Below are positions 1-11,925 of a DNA stretch of 64,000 nucleotides, in pieces (the first letter of the stretch is position 1; each line of letters opens with the position of its first letter). The notes under the pieces were generated by a model. It was not told the DNA's origin, ran no database searches, and saw only the letters and a list, made by a program, of their open reading frames with translations. Where the stretch lies: the NCBI GenBank assembly GCA_019155185.1, contig CM032794.1, positions 10,951,988 to 11,015,987 on the forward strand. Direction: 5' to 3'. Both the position numbers and the translations under genes were made by a program. This DNA comes from Beaufortia kweichowensis. Its lineage: Eukaryota > Chordata > Actinopteri > Cypriniformes > Gastromyzontidae.

Positions 1-54
1 ACCTTTAAGAGTGCATTTACAGCAGCTTTACACCTGTGTTTATGTGTGTGGCAG

Positions 55-1732
55 TGGTTTGAGAGTAAACTGCAGGAGGTGGAGAATGAGGAGCAGTTGC
101 TGAGGAGGCTCCACACTGCTGTTGACTCATTAGTAAACCACAGAAAAGGTGAGAGTAAAGAATACTCTGTTTCAAACAGATTTGAAATTTTCTTTGAAGT
201 GAATTGTGAGAAAAATCTTTAAAAGTGTGTAAAGAAGTCAAACAGAAATTGTGATGCTTGTAGGAACCGTTTGTAAAGCCAAGCTTTTATATTCCTATTA
301 CAAACTCTTGTGTCTGTCCATCCCGCAGAGTTGTGCAGTAGCACAGCGGTGTTCAGTAAGAGTGTAGCGATGCTGGGCAGTGTGGAGGAGAACACGGCGC
401 TGTCTCGTGCTCTGTCACAGCTGGCAGAGGTGGAGGATAAGATGGAGCAGCTTCATCAGCAACAGGCGTTCAGTGATTTCTTCATTCTGGCAGAGCTCCT
501 GGCTGACTACGTCAGGCTTTTGGGGGCCGTCAGGGTTAGAGACCACAACCACATGTCCACATAAACCACAGCCAGCACCAAAAGCCTACCACACAAATAA
601 TATTAATACATATATTAAGAAAAATCTGCATCTTTGTTATGAATTACGAAAACTGGAGTGTGATTTTGTTGTGTTGTGTTTGAAATGTTGACTGTGTGGC
701 CCTCAGTGCTGTTTTGAGCAGAGGATGAAAGTGTGGCAGCGTCTGCAGGAAGCTCAGAGTACACTACAGAAGAAACGAGAAGCTGAGGCCAAACTGCTCT
801 GGGCGAACAAACCCGACAAGCTGCAGCAGGCTAAAGATGACATAAATGAGGTGAATCATGACTTGCTTTTGAATAATGACCTGTCTCTTAATATTGTCCT
901 ATTGTTAATAAAAAGGCAAAAAACAAATAATATTACATTCGTAAAAAAATGTAAGAAAGAGATATCAGAAACATGAAACCAGCGTAGCTACACTGGAAGT
1001 TTGCTGCCAGGTACAACAGTTTATTATATGATTTATGGTAATAATACAGGATCTTTGGACCACAGAATGTTGCGACTAAACTAAATATAAACATATTACA
1101 TTAAAATAGAGGAAAGGTGACAAATTCTATGGTAACAAAAGGCTGTTCTCTTTATTTCTGCACAGTGGGAGTCTAAAGTCAATCAGTATGAGCGAGATTT
1201 TGAAAGAGTCACCTGTACTGTGCGCAAAGAAGTGCTCAGGTTTGAGGTAAGATGTGCGGTGCTTTACTGCACTACTGTGTTTTTATACTGCATAAAATAA
1301 AAGACACAGCAAAGGTTTTGTAAAGTCAAATAAAAAACTAAAGGCTATTAGAGTCCTCCTGCTAATTGATAATATTGAAACATGTCCATTCTTAACTATG
1401 TATATAATGTTACGATTGAAAATCAGCTTTGTTATAGGGTTAGTTTACTCAAAAACAAAACTTCTGACGTCAATTTTCAGTTACAAATACAGTTTAAGAA
1501 AAAGTAGAAAACAATACTACTATTTTCTTTCACAGAAAGAGAAAACCAGAGATTTTAAACAGCACATAGTGAAATACCTAGAGTCCCTGCTTCACACACA
1601 GCATCGGGTAAGTGTGTTGTTCAGTGTGTGTTTGGTTTTTACCATTAGCCACTTATTAATTGTTACCGTATCTTTAACTAGCTTGTAAAATGCTGGGAGG
1701 CCTTCCTGCCTGAGGCTAAAGCCATCGCCTGA
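55..1732 (+). CDS. snx1: Sorting nexin 1, C-terminal part (six exons; gene enters from the left edge)
   Basis: SNX1 is a PX-BAR protein that forms a dimer with SNX5/SNX6 on endosomal tubules and returns cargo such as mannose-6-phosphate receptors to the Golgi. Coding exons are 55-148, 329-534, 707-850, 1166-1246, 1536-1607 and 1682-1732 (TGA). All have AG/GT borders and join in one frame to give 215 residues. Only the BAR domain is present; the N-terminal and PX parts lie left of the window. Visible landmarks are NTALSRALSQLAEVEDKMEQ, the basic QKKREAEAKLLWANKPDKLQ face, QYERDFERV, RDFKQHIVKYLESLL and the ending WEAFLPEAKAIA. SNX2 is the alternative, but LLWANKPDKLQQAKD and QYERDFER fit SNX1 better as I recall the two families. 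The a or b copy cannot be assigned. The gene is convergent with acp2. Confidence 0.9.
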
Positions 1733-2755
1733 TCAGACGCTCCTAACCTTTGACCTTGACAACAGACAATCAATATTTCACACTTTTCTTTTGCTCTTTC
1801 TGTCAAATAACATGCATCATAATTAATATCATTCCATGACATGAATATCTAGTTTATGATGTAATTCAGTGGCTCATATCACTGTTGACAGCTGAATGTT
1901 GAATGTAAGGGTTAAAGGTCAAAGCCACTTAAAGCAGGAATAGCTAGCAGTGTGTGGTGTGCAGCAAGAATAATTTTGTTATGTGTGCACATAAGTATGT
2001 GTGTGTGTTTAGTGTTATCCATAAGGTTTTTAATGGTGCTTAGCCTGTGTAGTGTTTAGTAGACATTAAACTGCCTCTGAGTCTCATTCTGATCTTAAAA
2101 TGGATGTACACAGGAATGAGACTAAATATTCCATTCCAGATTTGCATAATTTACATTTTAAGTAAGTATAAACATGTAAGATGTTTCTTAAGGCACTTTA
2201 TCCAGGCTTATATTTCAAAACACATTTAAAGGATAGTACGATGTGGAACAGACAAAGGGAAAAAATAATGTTTTGTGATGTAATTCCTTTTAAATTTGGT
2301 CACAATGTGTGTTTGTAATGAATGTCAGTTGGTACTTTTTGACTGATAATTTGATGTTCTTAAACATATGCACTATCCACTACAAACATTTTTATTAAAA
2401 TTGTCATTAATAAGTTAATTACAAAAAAGAACCAGGATTAATTTCTTTGGGGTGACTGTGAAAAATGTGTATTGTGGACGCTTTTAGCACATGACGTTCT
2501 GCTCACATGCATTGTATAACATTATCTACAGAAACCAATATGGGATGTTTCTGACTAATTAAAATCTTGTAATGTTTGGGATCAAACTCTTTTTCTGACA
2601 ATAAACACCCTGCGATGCATTTGTATTATAAACCTCCATTTTAACAATTAACAAGATGTTTATTATCTGGTAAAAGATATGCTTTTGTTTTTAAACAGCT
2701 GTTATGTTGACCATTCTTTGCATTTGATGAAAATAAAAACCAAAAAAGTTACAGA
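1733..2755 (+). other. snx1: snx1 3' UTR and poly(A) signals
   Basis: About 1 kb of AT-rich sequence follows the snx1 stop with no coding potential. AATAAA occurs at 2600-2605 and again at 2732-2737. The second is the likelier main signal, because it lies just before an A-rich stretch and faces the acp2 end. The 3' border is inferred from the signal, not seen. Confidence 0.55.
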
Positions 2756-2780
2756 TTGCAGCTTTAATAATGCTTTTATT
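2732..2780. terminator. Back-to-back poly(A) signals of snx1 (+) and acp2 (-)
   Basis: AATAAA on the + strand (2732-2737) and its reverse complement TTTATT at 2775-2780 face each other with 37 bp between them. Cleavage normally occurs 10-30 nt past each signal, so the two transcripts should end almost on the same bases, near 2750-2760, or overlap slightly. Confidence 0.6.
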
Positions 2781-3887
2781 CAGCTTTCATACAACTGTCA
2801 TTGTAAAATAATCTTGTCCAGAACAATTTAGTTTGTGTGAACAGGCAAGCACTGAGCAAAGAAAGTGGAAAAACAATAACATTAAAATACTCAAGATGTT
2901 TGGATAGATTGTAATGAATGAGTTAAATATAAGTAAAAATTTTCCTCATTTTACTTTGAATCAAAAGATACAATCAAATTCAAATTAAATATGGACATGG
3001 CGTTGGAATTGAATTACTACTGTGTGGAAATGTCTTAACATCTTTCATTTTAGGTCACGTGATCATGATCTCGAATGGCAAACTATTACATAAGAAACAT
3101 TCAGCAACAGATTTAAAGAATAATTTGAATACAGCTAATCTGAGTTTTACCTGAGAGAAGCAAACTATTACTCTAAAATTTACAAATCTAAAAACATTAT
3201 TCTGTAACAGTTAATCATTGTTTGTGAATTAAAATGAAAGAATCTCATAAAAGGCATGTACATAGTCCATTACACCAACACATGACAAGGCCTATTTTGT
3301 GAAAGCAATAAATATTCAGATGACAATATTCAGATCAACCTAACCTGATTTATAGTAACCTAACCTAAAGACATTTCATTGTACCATCTGAATATTTGTA
3401 AATGTATCAAAAATGTATCAAGTATTGTACATTGCCCTCATAACATCACTAAAACAAATAAACAAGGACCAGAAATAGAGGAATGCCACTGGTCCTTGAG
3501 CTTCAGAGATGACAGACGCCTTCTGGGGGAGAAACTTTAGACCAGTCCACTTGTCAGAGATATTTTGAACTTTACAGTAAAATTTTAGCTCTTTTCTTAG
3601 ACTTTTGTAAACATCTTAGCCAATAAAGCCAGCGCTGCACAGTAACCTTAGAGCTGTTACTGCTACTGACACTACTGCAACTCTTGGTTCCCTTTTCTTT
3701 GTTGTGCAGCTGCAAGAATGCAATAAAAACATTGCCAAGTCTCCCTTGATATAAATAAACGTTTGGGCCAAAGGTAGTGGAAACAGTGTGCATTGTCTTT
3801 GAGTTTCTTTGATATGTCAGGGCTGTGTCCTCATAGGTCCTCTTCACTGTCCCAGAGTTCCTCTTTGCGGAGGAGCTGGTATGATTG
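2756..3887 (-). other. acp2: acp2 3' UTR
   Basis: About 1.1 kb of AT-rich sequence runs from the acp2 stop to the TTTATT signal at 2775-2780. There is no supported coding frame. It contains an E-box palindrome, GTCACGTGAT, at 3054-3063. The open frame within 3572-3904 is largely UTR and is not a gene. Confidence 0.5.
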
Positions 3888-4018
3888 TCAGGAGTCACTC
3901 TCATTTATGACATGACTGTAGCCAGCCGTCGGCTCTTTTTGTCTGCACAGCATCACGAACATCAGTAGAACCAGGAGAAAGAGCAGACAGCCACAAATGG
4001 CCAGACCGAGGATGACCT
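3888..4018 (-). CDS. acp2: acp2 last coding exon: transmembrane helix and lysosomal sorting tail
   Basis: The exon begins with the split Glu codon, then encodes an uninterrupted hydrophobic run (VILGLAICGCLLFLLVLLMF) followed by CRQKEPTAGYSHVINESDS and TGA at 3890-3888. GYSHV matches the GYRHV endocytosis and lysosomal sorting motif of mammalian ACP2. This shows that the transcript encodes the membrane-anchored precursor. Confidence 0.9.
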
Positions 4019-7000
4019 CTACAAACATATATGAGAGACAACAATCAGAACAAAAAAAACCTTTGTATTCTAATATAACTCCTACATATTATTTTCATTA
4101 TTATTTAATTTCACTATTTAACACTGTATTTAGGTTTAGATACAGATTAAATACAGTATTATTAAATGACATGTAAACAGTTGTCAATGTACTGTCAATG
4201 TGGGCTTACCAGTGTCTGTGGTGTTTGTGCCTATCTGACACTCCCGCTTCCAATCTTGTGGAATAACTTCACGTGTGAGGTTCAAGAAATCTTTTAAAGG
4301 GCAGCGCTGAGAACAGCCTGGTAAAGACACTGCATACGGCTCAGACACAGAGCTGTCGTTGCGATAAAACATCTCCACTGTAAATGATCTGTGAGAGACA
4401 AACAGGCAACAGAACATTTTTATGGACTGTAGATGTATGTTATCCTCATGCAGAAATGACATGATGTGTTACCCATTCTCCTCCTGGTGAAGTTCAATTA
4501 GATGGCAGGAGGCATAAGGTGGCTGCAGTCCATTAAAGACATTCAGAGCTTCCTGCAGGGCTACAATTGTTGTGTCATGCTGATGAGGAAATACATTACA
4601 TGAACGTGATGCCTTGAACATAACAAGGTGGGAAATTTTGGTTGTTATGTTTGCAAATGATGTTAGTTTAGTGTGACACATGACTTACAGCTGAGTACAT
4701 TATCATCTTAACTTCCTGTTTTGGGCTTGGTGCTGCTGCAGCTGAGAGATTCTTGATGATCTGGTCTAACAACAGGCCTGTGAGAGAGATCACGAGTGTT
4801 GTCTTAGTACATTACAGTGTCACAAAATCACGTTATTGCTTTACAACAATCCTGTGACAAAATTTGGCTTCAGTGCATTCCATTGCCTTTAACTTTTCTT
4901 CACTCCAAAAAGTATTGGATACTTAAACCACACTTCAAAATATATGTCAGTGCATTAGAAAAAGCACATACTTCAAATAAAACATTTCACAAAAAACTTG
5001 TTTAATTCTAAATTATAAAATGATAGATAAAACTATAGCAAAATCAGTTTGCAAATGGCACTTAAATTGGTACTTTGTTTTCTATTGCACAAAAATTTTT
5101 ATGTGTGATTTAAGTTTTCAAAAGTGTCCTAATACTTTTAGGGCTATTGTATTTACCCAGCTACAGTTGTAACATTCAGGTAGCGGCCACTTGGTCTGTT
5201 ACTACAACACTGCAGAACAAACTCATTTGCCTATGTTTGCATAAAGGTATTAAACCATTACTGTGAAAATGCTTTTTAGTCTCACCGCCTTGAAGTCTGG
5301 ATTTCTCCTTTCTCTTATAGACTCCAAACATAATCTGAAAACCAAAGTTCTTTAGCACCCCTAGTGTGTCCATCACATCTGGTGTCACCCATGAAGGTGG
5401 TTTCAACCCATGCTGTGACTGGTGACAGAGAATAACAGAAAGAGATAGAAAATAGAGATTACATGTTGATGTGTGACCACCTGGACCTTGGAATATTTTA
5501 AATAAAGGGATGCAACAGCGGCCATTTCTATTTTTAATTTACTGTTGAACGTATAATGCAAATACAATGCTTGTACATGAGACATGGAATGCTGCCATTA
5601 AATATTCTAAGGTCCAAAAATGTAACACTGTGTCTTTAATAATTTATTTATTATTATTGACAACAATAAGACAAGGAGAGTAGTAGAGCTTCTTAAATCA
5701 GAGAAAATCATGACACATGTATCATTCAGAAGAAACTAACCTCACAGAACAATGTGTCATGGACACTCCAAACAGACTCAAGGGAGACTGTCCTCAGACC
5801 TGTTCGATTTTTCACCATCTCTATAAAGTCCTGCATATAAACACAATGACATCACTATACAACGCTTTGTTGGCACTGTATTATAAAAGCTATAAACATG
5901 TTAATATTGGAAAGTGCACAACACATCTACATAGCGCTGCTACTACAGAAAATACAGCTTACCTTGTATGTGTTGGTCATGTTAATAAAGATGTCTGACT
6001 TCATAGTCTCGTTCATGAGCTGTCTGTAACGTGGACAGTCTTCCAGAGGGAACGAGAGCAGCTGGAAAACAAAAGACACTCTGTAAGCATGTCAACTAGT
6101 CATGCAGACACTTTCTGCTGTACAAATATTACCACAGCGGTCAAGAGACCAGGGCCAAATATCAGTGTGCTGCAAAAAGGTGGCAAGAAAGTGAGAAAAG
6201 AGCTGAAGTGTGATGTTTTACCCTTTCTTCATCCTCTGAAACAGTGTGAACAGGTATTGGCTGCCACTTCAGATCTGGATTAAAAGCCTCAGATCCATTA
6301 GGTGGGAACAGACCAGCCAGGTTTGCTTCTGCGCTCATCAGAGTCCGGTCAACATCTGTACTTCGTATAAATATCTAGAGCACAAAGACAGCAGTGTTAA
6401 TGTACAGACAATACAGTCTGATAGACCCAAGTACAATAACACATAAGTCTGATTACTCAGGGTTTACTGTTTCTTTAATTAATAAACATGTTTAAAATAC
6501 ACTTTTGAGAGACAGTGACCTCATGTCGTTCATAGTCTTCACTCAGGAATCCTGTGTAGCGTTTTCTTAAAAACTTGCCCAGTTCAAACTGCTGCCTCAT
6601 TCCGTCCTTGAAAATCGAGAAGAATGAGATACATTAATAAGAACACACTCCGATATATCATCATGTTGCACAGTAAAATCTTAAAAATATTCAAATATTC
6701 AAATCATTTAGTTATTGAAAACTATTGCAATATGCACAATATTCAATATTGTAATAATTTTTATATATTAAGCAGTGCTATTACACACCAAAGGAGATCT
6801 ACAGGATGCAAAGACTCCTACAGGATAGTATGATAAAACATCTGTTCACCTGTCTGCTGTGTATAGGACTGATCAACTTTTACCACCAATGTCATAAAGT
6901 AAATTAGTTTATTTCCTCAATATTTTATGTAGTTACTGTTTAAAACGCAATAAAGCAATCAACGCTGTGCTATACAGTAAATACAGCCTAGTCATGTCTG

Positions 7001-8477
7001 AAGTAGCCAATTCTATTGTTATTCACGTCTTTATAGGCAAAAAGTAAATGATTTCCCAGGAGATGAACATGGCAGGTTACAAGTGAGAGGTATCCTTCCT
7101 GATTGCTTTTGATTTCATTCTGCACCTCAATGTGCAGATGTCTATGATTACATGTAGGTGGTTTTCTCTATTCGCAGGACCTTTTTATCACAGGAACTGC
7201 TTGTAGTTTCTATGGTCTTACTGCTGATGTGCAGGTGGGGGGGTGAGCATTTAAACTTGACAATCGGCTTTCTTGATTTGCTTAGGAGTTTCATGCCCCT
7301 AAAAAAGAGTTTGTTGTCCTCACGCAAGGCAACCAGCCATGACAATATTGCCAAAATAAACACCTCTCATACCATTGTTTTATCAGATACTCCTAATGTA
7401 GCATGTAACCAATAAACCAAAAGTATGTGCGTGTTTGTTAGTATAAAGAACTCAGGTGTTTGTGTGTTGGCATACCAAAGAGAGTTGTCCAAAACCCTGG
7501 GGCCAGGCGCTCTCCTTGTAGGGATCAGTTGGGTAGGCCTTGATTGGAGATCTGTCACCATGACGATAGACCTAACAGAAAGTCAAATATATCATGAGTA
7601 TTGGGTACTCATGTCTGCTTTTGTGCATTTGCACCTAGATCAGCAAATCCACCTTGTCATGTGGACATACTGTACTGACTGACATTTAGATATAGCCCAC
7701 ACAGTAGCCAAGCTGAATATTGGGATTGGGTAAAGAGATACTCTTTATCTTTGTCCATCAGTAGACAGCAACATTTCCTAGAAATGATTTTGATTATAAC
7801 CATGTTACACAATCACTTTGATGTTGACAAACTCAAAGGTATTTGGATTGCACCTTCTCCTCTGCAGTGTTTCTTATTTCGCGATAAAGCATACAACCGT
7901 AAAACATTTTAAAGCAGGCAGTTTTTGTGGCACACAGGGGTGAAATGAAAGCAACAACTGTATGATCCCTCATCACGTGATGATACCACTGATTAAGCAA
8001 TTTTACATGTAACACTGCAACAAAAAGCCGAAGTGCCAACACTAAAAACAAAGTAGCAGATACAGGTTGTTCATTATTGTCATTCACTGTAAGTTGTGAC
8101 TGAATACATTATCAAATCAAATAGACTGACACAGACAAGAAAAATCACTATCGACCTGCATGTAAATCAAACAAACCCCTGGGAGCAAGACAAACATCAA
8201 AATCGGACATGAACACAATCCACTCTCACAATACCTTTGCACAAAATCACTCTCACACAAGCCAGTAAACATAAGCCAGTTGCGTGTCCTTTTTATAAAC
8301 GCGTTGTTAGAAACGATAGTTTGTAACCAGCTGCAGCCTAAATTTACACAACACAATCTGACAGTAGTCGTTGATGGGCAGACGCATACTCACCACAGTG
8401 ACAAACTTAAGCGTTCTGTTTTCACTGGCAAGACTAAAACCGAAGAGAAACGCGAGGATCAGAAAATATGAATCCAT
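3888..8477 (-). CDS. acp2: Lysosomal acid phosphatase 2 (complete, 11 exons)
   Basis: ACP2 hydrolyses phosphomonoesters in lysosomes and is made as a type I membrane precursor. Exons in transcript order: 8477-8394, 7571-7476, 6606-6520, 6374-6222, 6061-5963, 5830-5741, 5418-5286, 4777-4689, 4579-4473, 4388-4210 and 4018-3888. They sum to 1248 nt, or 415 residues; human ACP2 is 423. The start ATG at 8477 opens a signal peptide (MDSYFLILAFLFGFSLAS). The histidine-phosphatase motif RHGDRSP puts the nucleophile at His32, RSTDVDRTLMS follows, and the proton-donor motif HDTT begins at residue 278. A transmembrane helix spans about 374-396, followed by a short tail with GYSHV (405-409), matching the tyrosine signal that sorts ACP2 to lysosomes. 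The tail separates it from prostatic-type ACP3. Several N-glycosylation sequons are present (for example NRT, NMT and NLT). Exon 7 could begin 6 nt later at a second AG. Confidence 0.93.
6520..6606 (-). CDS. acp2: acp2 exon 3 with a non-consensus donor
   Basis: This 87-nt, phase-0 exon encodes DGMRQQFELGKFLRKRYTGF and nine more residues, matching the segment after GQL in human ACP2. Its donor reads GAG|GTCACT, with C at +3 and C at +5 instead of a purine and G. The acceptor TTTTCAAG and the next exon (IFIRSTD) fix the boundary by homology. Skipping would keep the frame and remove 29 residues. Confidence 0.85.
7476..7571 (-). CDS. acp2: acp2 exon 2: catalytic RHGDR exon
   Basis: This 96-nt, phase-0 exon encodes 32 residues beginning VYRHGDRSP and ending PQGFGQLSL. 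RHGDR is the phosphate-binding loop of branch-2 histidine phosphatases, and the His is phosphorylated during catalysis. The acceptor is TCTGTTAG and the donor GTATGC. Confidence 0.93.
7973..7980. promoter_or_regulatory. CLEAR-like E-box in acp2 intron 1
   Basis: The palindrome TCACGTGA sits inside ATCACGTGAT in the first intron of acp2. TFEB/TFE3/MITF bind GTCACGTGAC-type (CLEAR) sites near lysosomal gene starts. The position, about 500 bp inside the gene, is compatible, but USF or MYC-type factors bind the same core. Confidence 0.3.
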
Positions 8478-10077
8478 ACTTGAGAAAAATAGCTGCAAGA
8501 ACTACAGTAATCTCCCTTAAAGATCGTTGCTTGGCCGATTTGGCAAACACACGACGAGCTGCACGGGTTTCCGGGTAGAGGAGCTCTGCTATTGGTCCAC
8601 TCATTCTGGGGCTTTACAGAACGTAACCTGATTGGCTGCTTTTAAAAACGATTTTTAAGACTTAGTATAAAATTGCTAAATGTCAACTGAATTTGTTAAT
8701 TTAATACGAATATCGTATATCCTCTAATGTGGGGAGCTTTCTTTGTCAAAAAGATTAAAGGTTAAATTTTGCAGTTCCAGTTCAAGTGCTCCATCTACTG
8801 ATATAATAAGAGTTTATTTCAGATATCTTTGATGTTAATGTGTTATGCATTGATATTATTATTTTTGTGTATATGACAATACAAAACATAAATGTTTTCT
8901 CTGTGATACACAAAACAAACAAGTAATTATGTAAATTCTTCTGAAACTAAAATCATTATGGCACTAACCCATCATTATTACATTTCTGCCCATGAAACAT
9001 TTTAGTCAAAATAACAGATGGACTGAGCATTGAAACCCATATCATAAAAAGAACAGTAAATGATTGTAGTAATTTATTAAAAAATAATATTATTTTAAGC
9101 TGGACACCTGATATACATTAAACTGGATTGTTATTATATTTAGAAAGACGACAATTATTATACGTATGTGTATATTGAGTTAAATAAAACATAAACACTA
9201 CAGAATTTAGGAAACGGTGTCAGGTTAGTCAGTTGACGTTATAAATCGATGTTTTCGGTAATTTATTATGAAGGTTCTGTGCTCTACTGGTTTTGTCTAC
9301 ACGCATTTTTGGCAAGAGGTTTTGAGCTGAGCAGCACATCTAATGTTTTGTCGTATATTTCTACTGTCCTTGCAGCAATAAATAAGAATAATCATCACTG
9401 TCTTTATACAAACCCGAAAATAAAGTCATGACGTAAGATTCAGGCAACGTCACTGCTTGTTAAGTGGCCCATCGTATTTGTTTTAGTTTATATTTACGAT
9501 TTCGAAGACCATAATCGGACTAAAATATGAGAAAAGGTAGGCCAAAGTAGAAGTCCAAGCTTGAAGTTTAATGTGTTAACGCAGTGAATTAATAAATTGC
9601 ATCAGCCATTACTAATCACTAGTTAACTATAGTCTGCTAACTGCTAAATGTGCTGTTAGCTTGATCTCCTCAGTGAACATACTCTTTTTGAGTTATGGCA
9701 GTTATTACGTTCAGTGGCTTTACACTTACTTTATTGTGTGACTATACGTTAATATAATATGAGGCACGCAATTGTGGACACTTTCAAAATCATTTTTTGT
9801 ACTTGTTGAAAGCAACAGCTGAAGTCAAACATGTAAACTTTAGACTGGCCTGTCTGTCACATCAGAGTGTGACAGAACCCGTTCGTCCTAATATATATTA
9901 AATAAGTGGCCCATTATCAAGTCTGTATAAAGTAAAAACTTTAAAATAAACATATGGTATGTGTACTAAGATGTATAAACTTTTCTGAACTTTATAAAGC
10001 TGTTGGGCGTTAGCTTTATAATAATGCTAATATTATTATATATATTATAATAATATTGCTCTTATTTTTCTCCCCAG
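8478..10077. promoter_or_regulatory. Divergent acp2/ambra1 intergenic region
   Basis: acp2 starts leftward at 8477, and the first ambra1 exon that I can place by its acceptor begins at 10078, so both promoters should lie here. Next to acp2 are two inverted CCAAT boxes (CTATTGGTCC near 8588 and GATTGGCTG near 8630) in a slightly GC-richer patch. Near 9429-9454 are two CRE-like sites (TGACGTAA and AACGTCAC). An untranslated ambra1 exon 1 probably ends at the donor AAAAG|GTAGGC at 9536; this is inferred only from the donor and the downstream acceptor. The AT-rich part from 8700 to 9250 shows nothing else. Confidence 0.5.
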
Positions 10078-10162
10078 AATGATGGTGCCACAGTAGCAGT
10101 GCTGGTCCAGTGTGTGTGAGCCGGTGAAGTGCTCTGGTGTGAGAGAGGTGGAGTGTGTCGAG
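10078..10162 (+). other. ambra1: ambra1 5' UTR part of exon 2
   Basis: TTTTTCTCCCCAG ends at 10077, a clear acceptor, so the first coding exon also carries about 85 nt of leader. A noncoding exon must therefore lie upstream. An ATG-less frame continues upstream of the start codon without resemblance to the family, which supports starting at 10163. Confidence 0.6.
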
Positions 10163-11925
10163 ATGAAGATGAGACAGAAGAACTCAGTGTGTATCCTGTC
10201 TAGTCGAGAGCGAGGAGCACAAGGCACCGGCTCACACAAACTCCTACAGCACCTTGTGGAAGAGAAGACACAGCGTATGAAATGGCAGAGTCAGGTAACC
10301 GACATTCAGATCTTAAAACCTACATCTCAGGAGTATTGACTAACCTAACCTTAAACACCATCTAAGTACAATGTCAGAGGCAGTGAGCATCCTGCTGGTG
10401 TCAGCTGTTCTTGAATTATAAGACTAATTTTCAGAAAAATTAGACAAATAGGAGAAACCAAAAAGCTATTACATCTGTGATGAACTGTGATTTTTCATTC
10501 ATCAGTATCCTTATAATTATCTTGTGCCACTAAAATTGCCTAGAAGTTAGGAAAATTGCAAACTTGTTTAATGTACTGTTTGTTCTGTTGTCTCTAGGTA
10601 TAATATATGTGTTTTGAGGAAATCACTGTGCTTTTATTGTACTTTTTTATGCTTTTTGATACTGTTTTTTGTGCTCTCACAGAAAGTAGAGTTACCAGAC
10701 AGCCCCCGCTCCACCTTTCTCCTGGCCTTCAGTCCAGACAGGTGAGAGTACTCACTTATCGCCTGTTTTTGGTAGTTGACAAATAAATATGTGACTGTGT
10801 CCTATGGTGTGACAGCAAAAAAGTAGAAAAAACCTCTTAAAAATATACATATAGCATGAGAGGTTTATCTTTATTGCTGGAGCTACAAAGAGGATGAGAA
10901 ATTTTTTATCTTAATTGTTAAGAGTCTACATGTTTTTGTATGTTACACCATAGGACAACTTTTTCCCTGTATGTTGCCAGTTCTTTTCTGTTAGGATTAC
11001 ATTGATTACATAAGATCCACTGTCTTCACTTCCATTAGTAGTCACTGTTAAAAGCTGTTCCTCTTGCATTCTGGCATTTCTCTACTTTGCTCTGAATTGC
11101 TGGTGGTAGGGACTTGGCTTTAAACAAACATCAGAGAACTATCCTGACTATCCTATCAGTGCTAAGTGGTAACTGAAATGTGTCTTTTTTTTGCTGTTAT
11201 TTATATCTTTGTAGGTCTTTGATGGCCTCCACCCATGTAAACCACAACATCTACATCACAGAGGTTAAGACAGGGAAGTGTGTTCACTCTCTAGTGGGTC
11301 ACCGGCGTACACCCTGGTGCTTGACTTTTCACCCTAGCGTTCCTGGTCTTATTGCTTCTGGCTGCCTGTATGGAGAGGTCAGAATCTGGGACCTGCATGT
11401 AAGTCTCTACATTACTCACATTTTTTTGTTTTACATTGCTTTACAATGCAGAATATCTACTTATTAATGGCATGTTAATTTGACTTTATTTTGCTTGTAT
11501 TGCATGTTGATTTTGTTGCAGGGAGGCAATGAGAGCTGGCTCACAGAGAGTAACTCTGCAATCGCATCTCTTGCTTTTCATCCCACGACTCAGCTTCTGC
11601 TCATCGCAACCAACAATGAGCTGCATCTGTGGGACTGGAGTAGGAAAGAGCCCTTCACTGTGGTGAAGACTGCCAGCGAGACAGAGAAAATCAGGTTTAA
11701 TGTGTCAATCATAAATCTCACTACGATAATTCTCATACACTGGTAAAAGGATGCGCCTTATGAATTCCAGTGACATTTATTTATTAGACATGCAGGCCAC
11801 GGTGCATCTGTAAATTGTAACAGTCAGTGCCTCTGACCATTCTTTATGATTTTTGCAGATTGGTAAGATTTGATCCATTAGGCCACTACCTTCTGACTGC
11901 CATTGTGAACGCTTCAAATCAACAG
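10163..11925 (+). CDS. ambra1: ambra1 exons 2-6: N-terminal half of the WD40 propeller
   Basis: Five coding exons give residues 1-205. The first 44 residues hold the basic helical segment that ends LVEEKTQRMKWQSQ. The WD repeats follow: STFLLAFSPDRSLMASTHVN, HRRTPWCLTFHP with SGCLYGEVRIWDLH, AIASLAFHPTTQLLLIATNN with LHLWDWSRKEPF, and VRFDPLGHYLLTA. This is the most conserved part of the protein and the known DDB1-facing region. Each exon has AG/GT borders; the donor after SETEKI (GTTTAA) is weak. Confidence 0.95.

Noticed and set aside
3572..3904. 110-codon minus-strand frame
   Set aside because: It overlaps the acp2 stop in another frame and runs through the 3' UTR, with no family likeness.
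9249..9431. 60-codon frame in the acp2/ambra1 interval
   Set aside because: It resembles no protein. It lies where untranslated promoter or leader sequence is expected.
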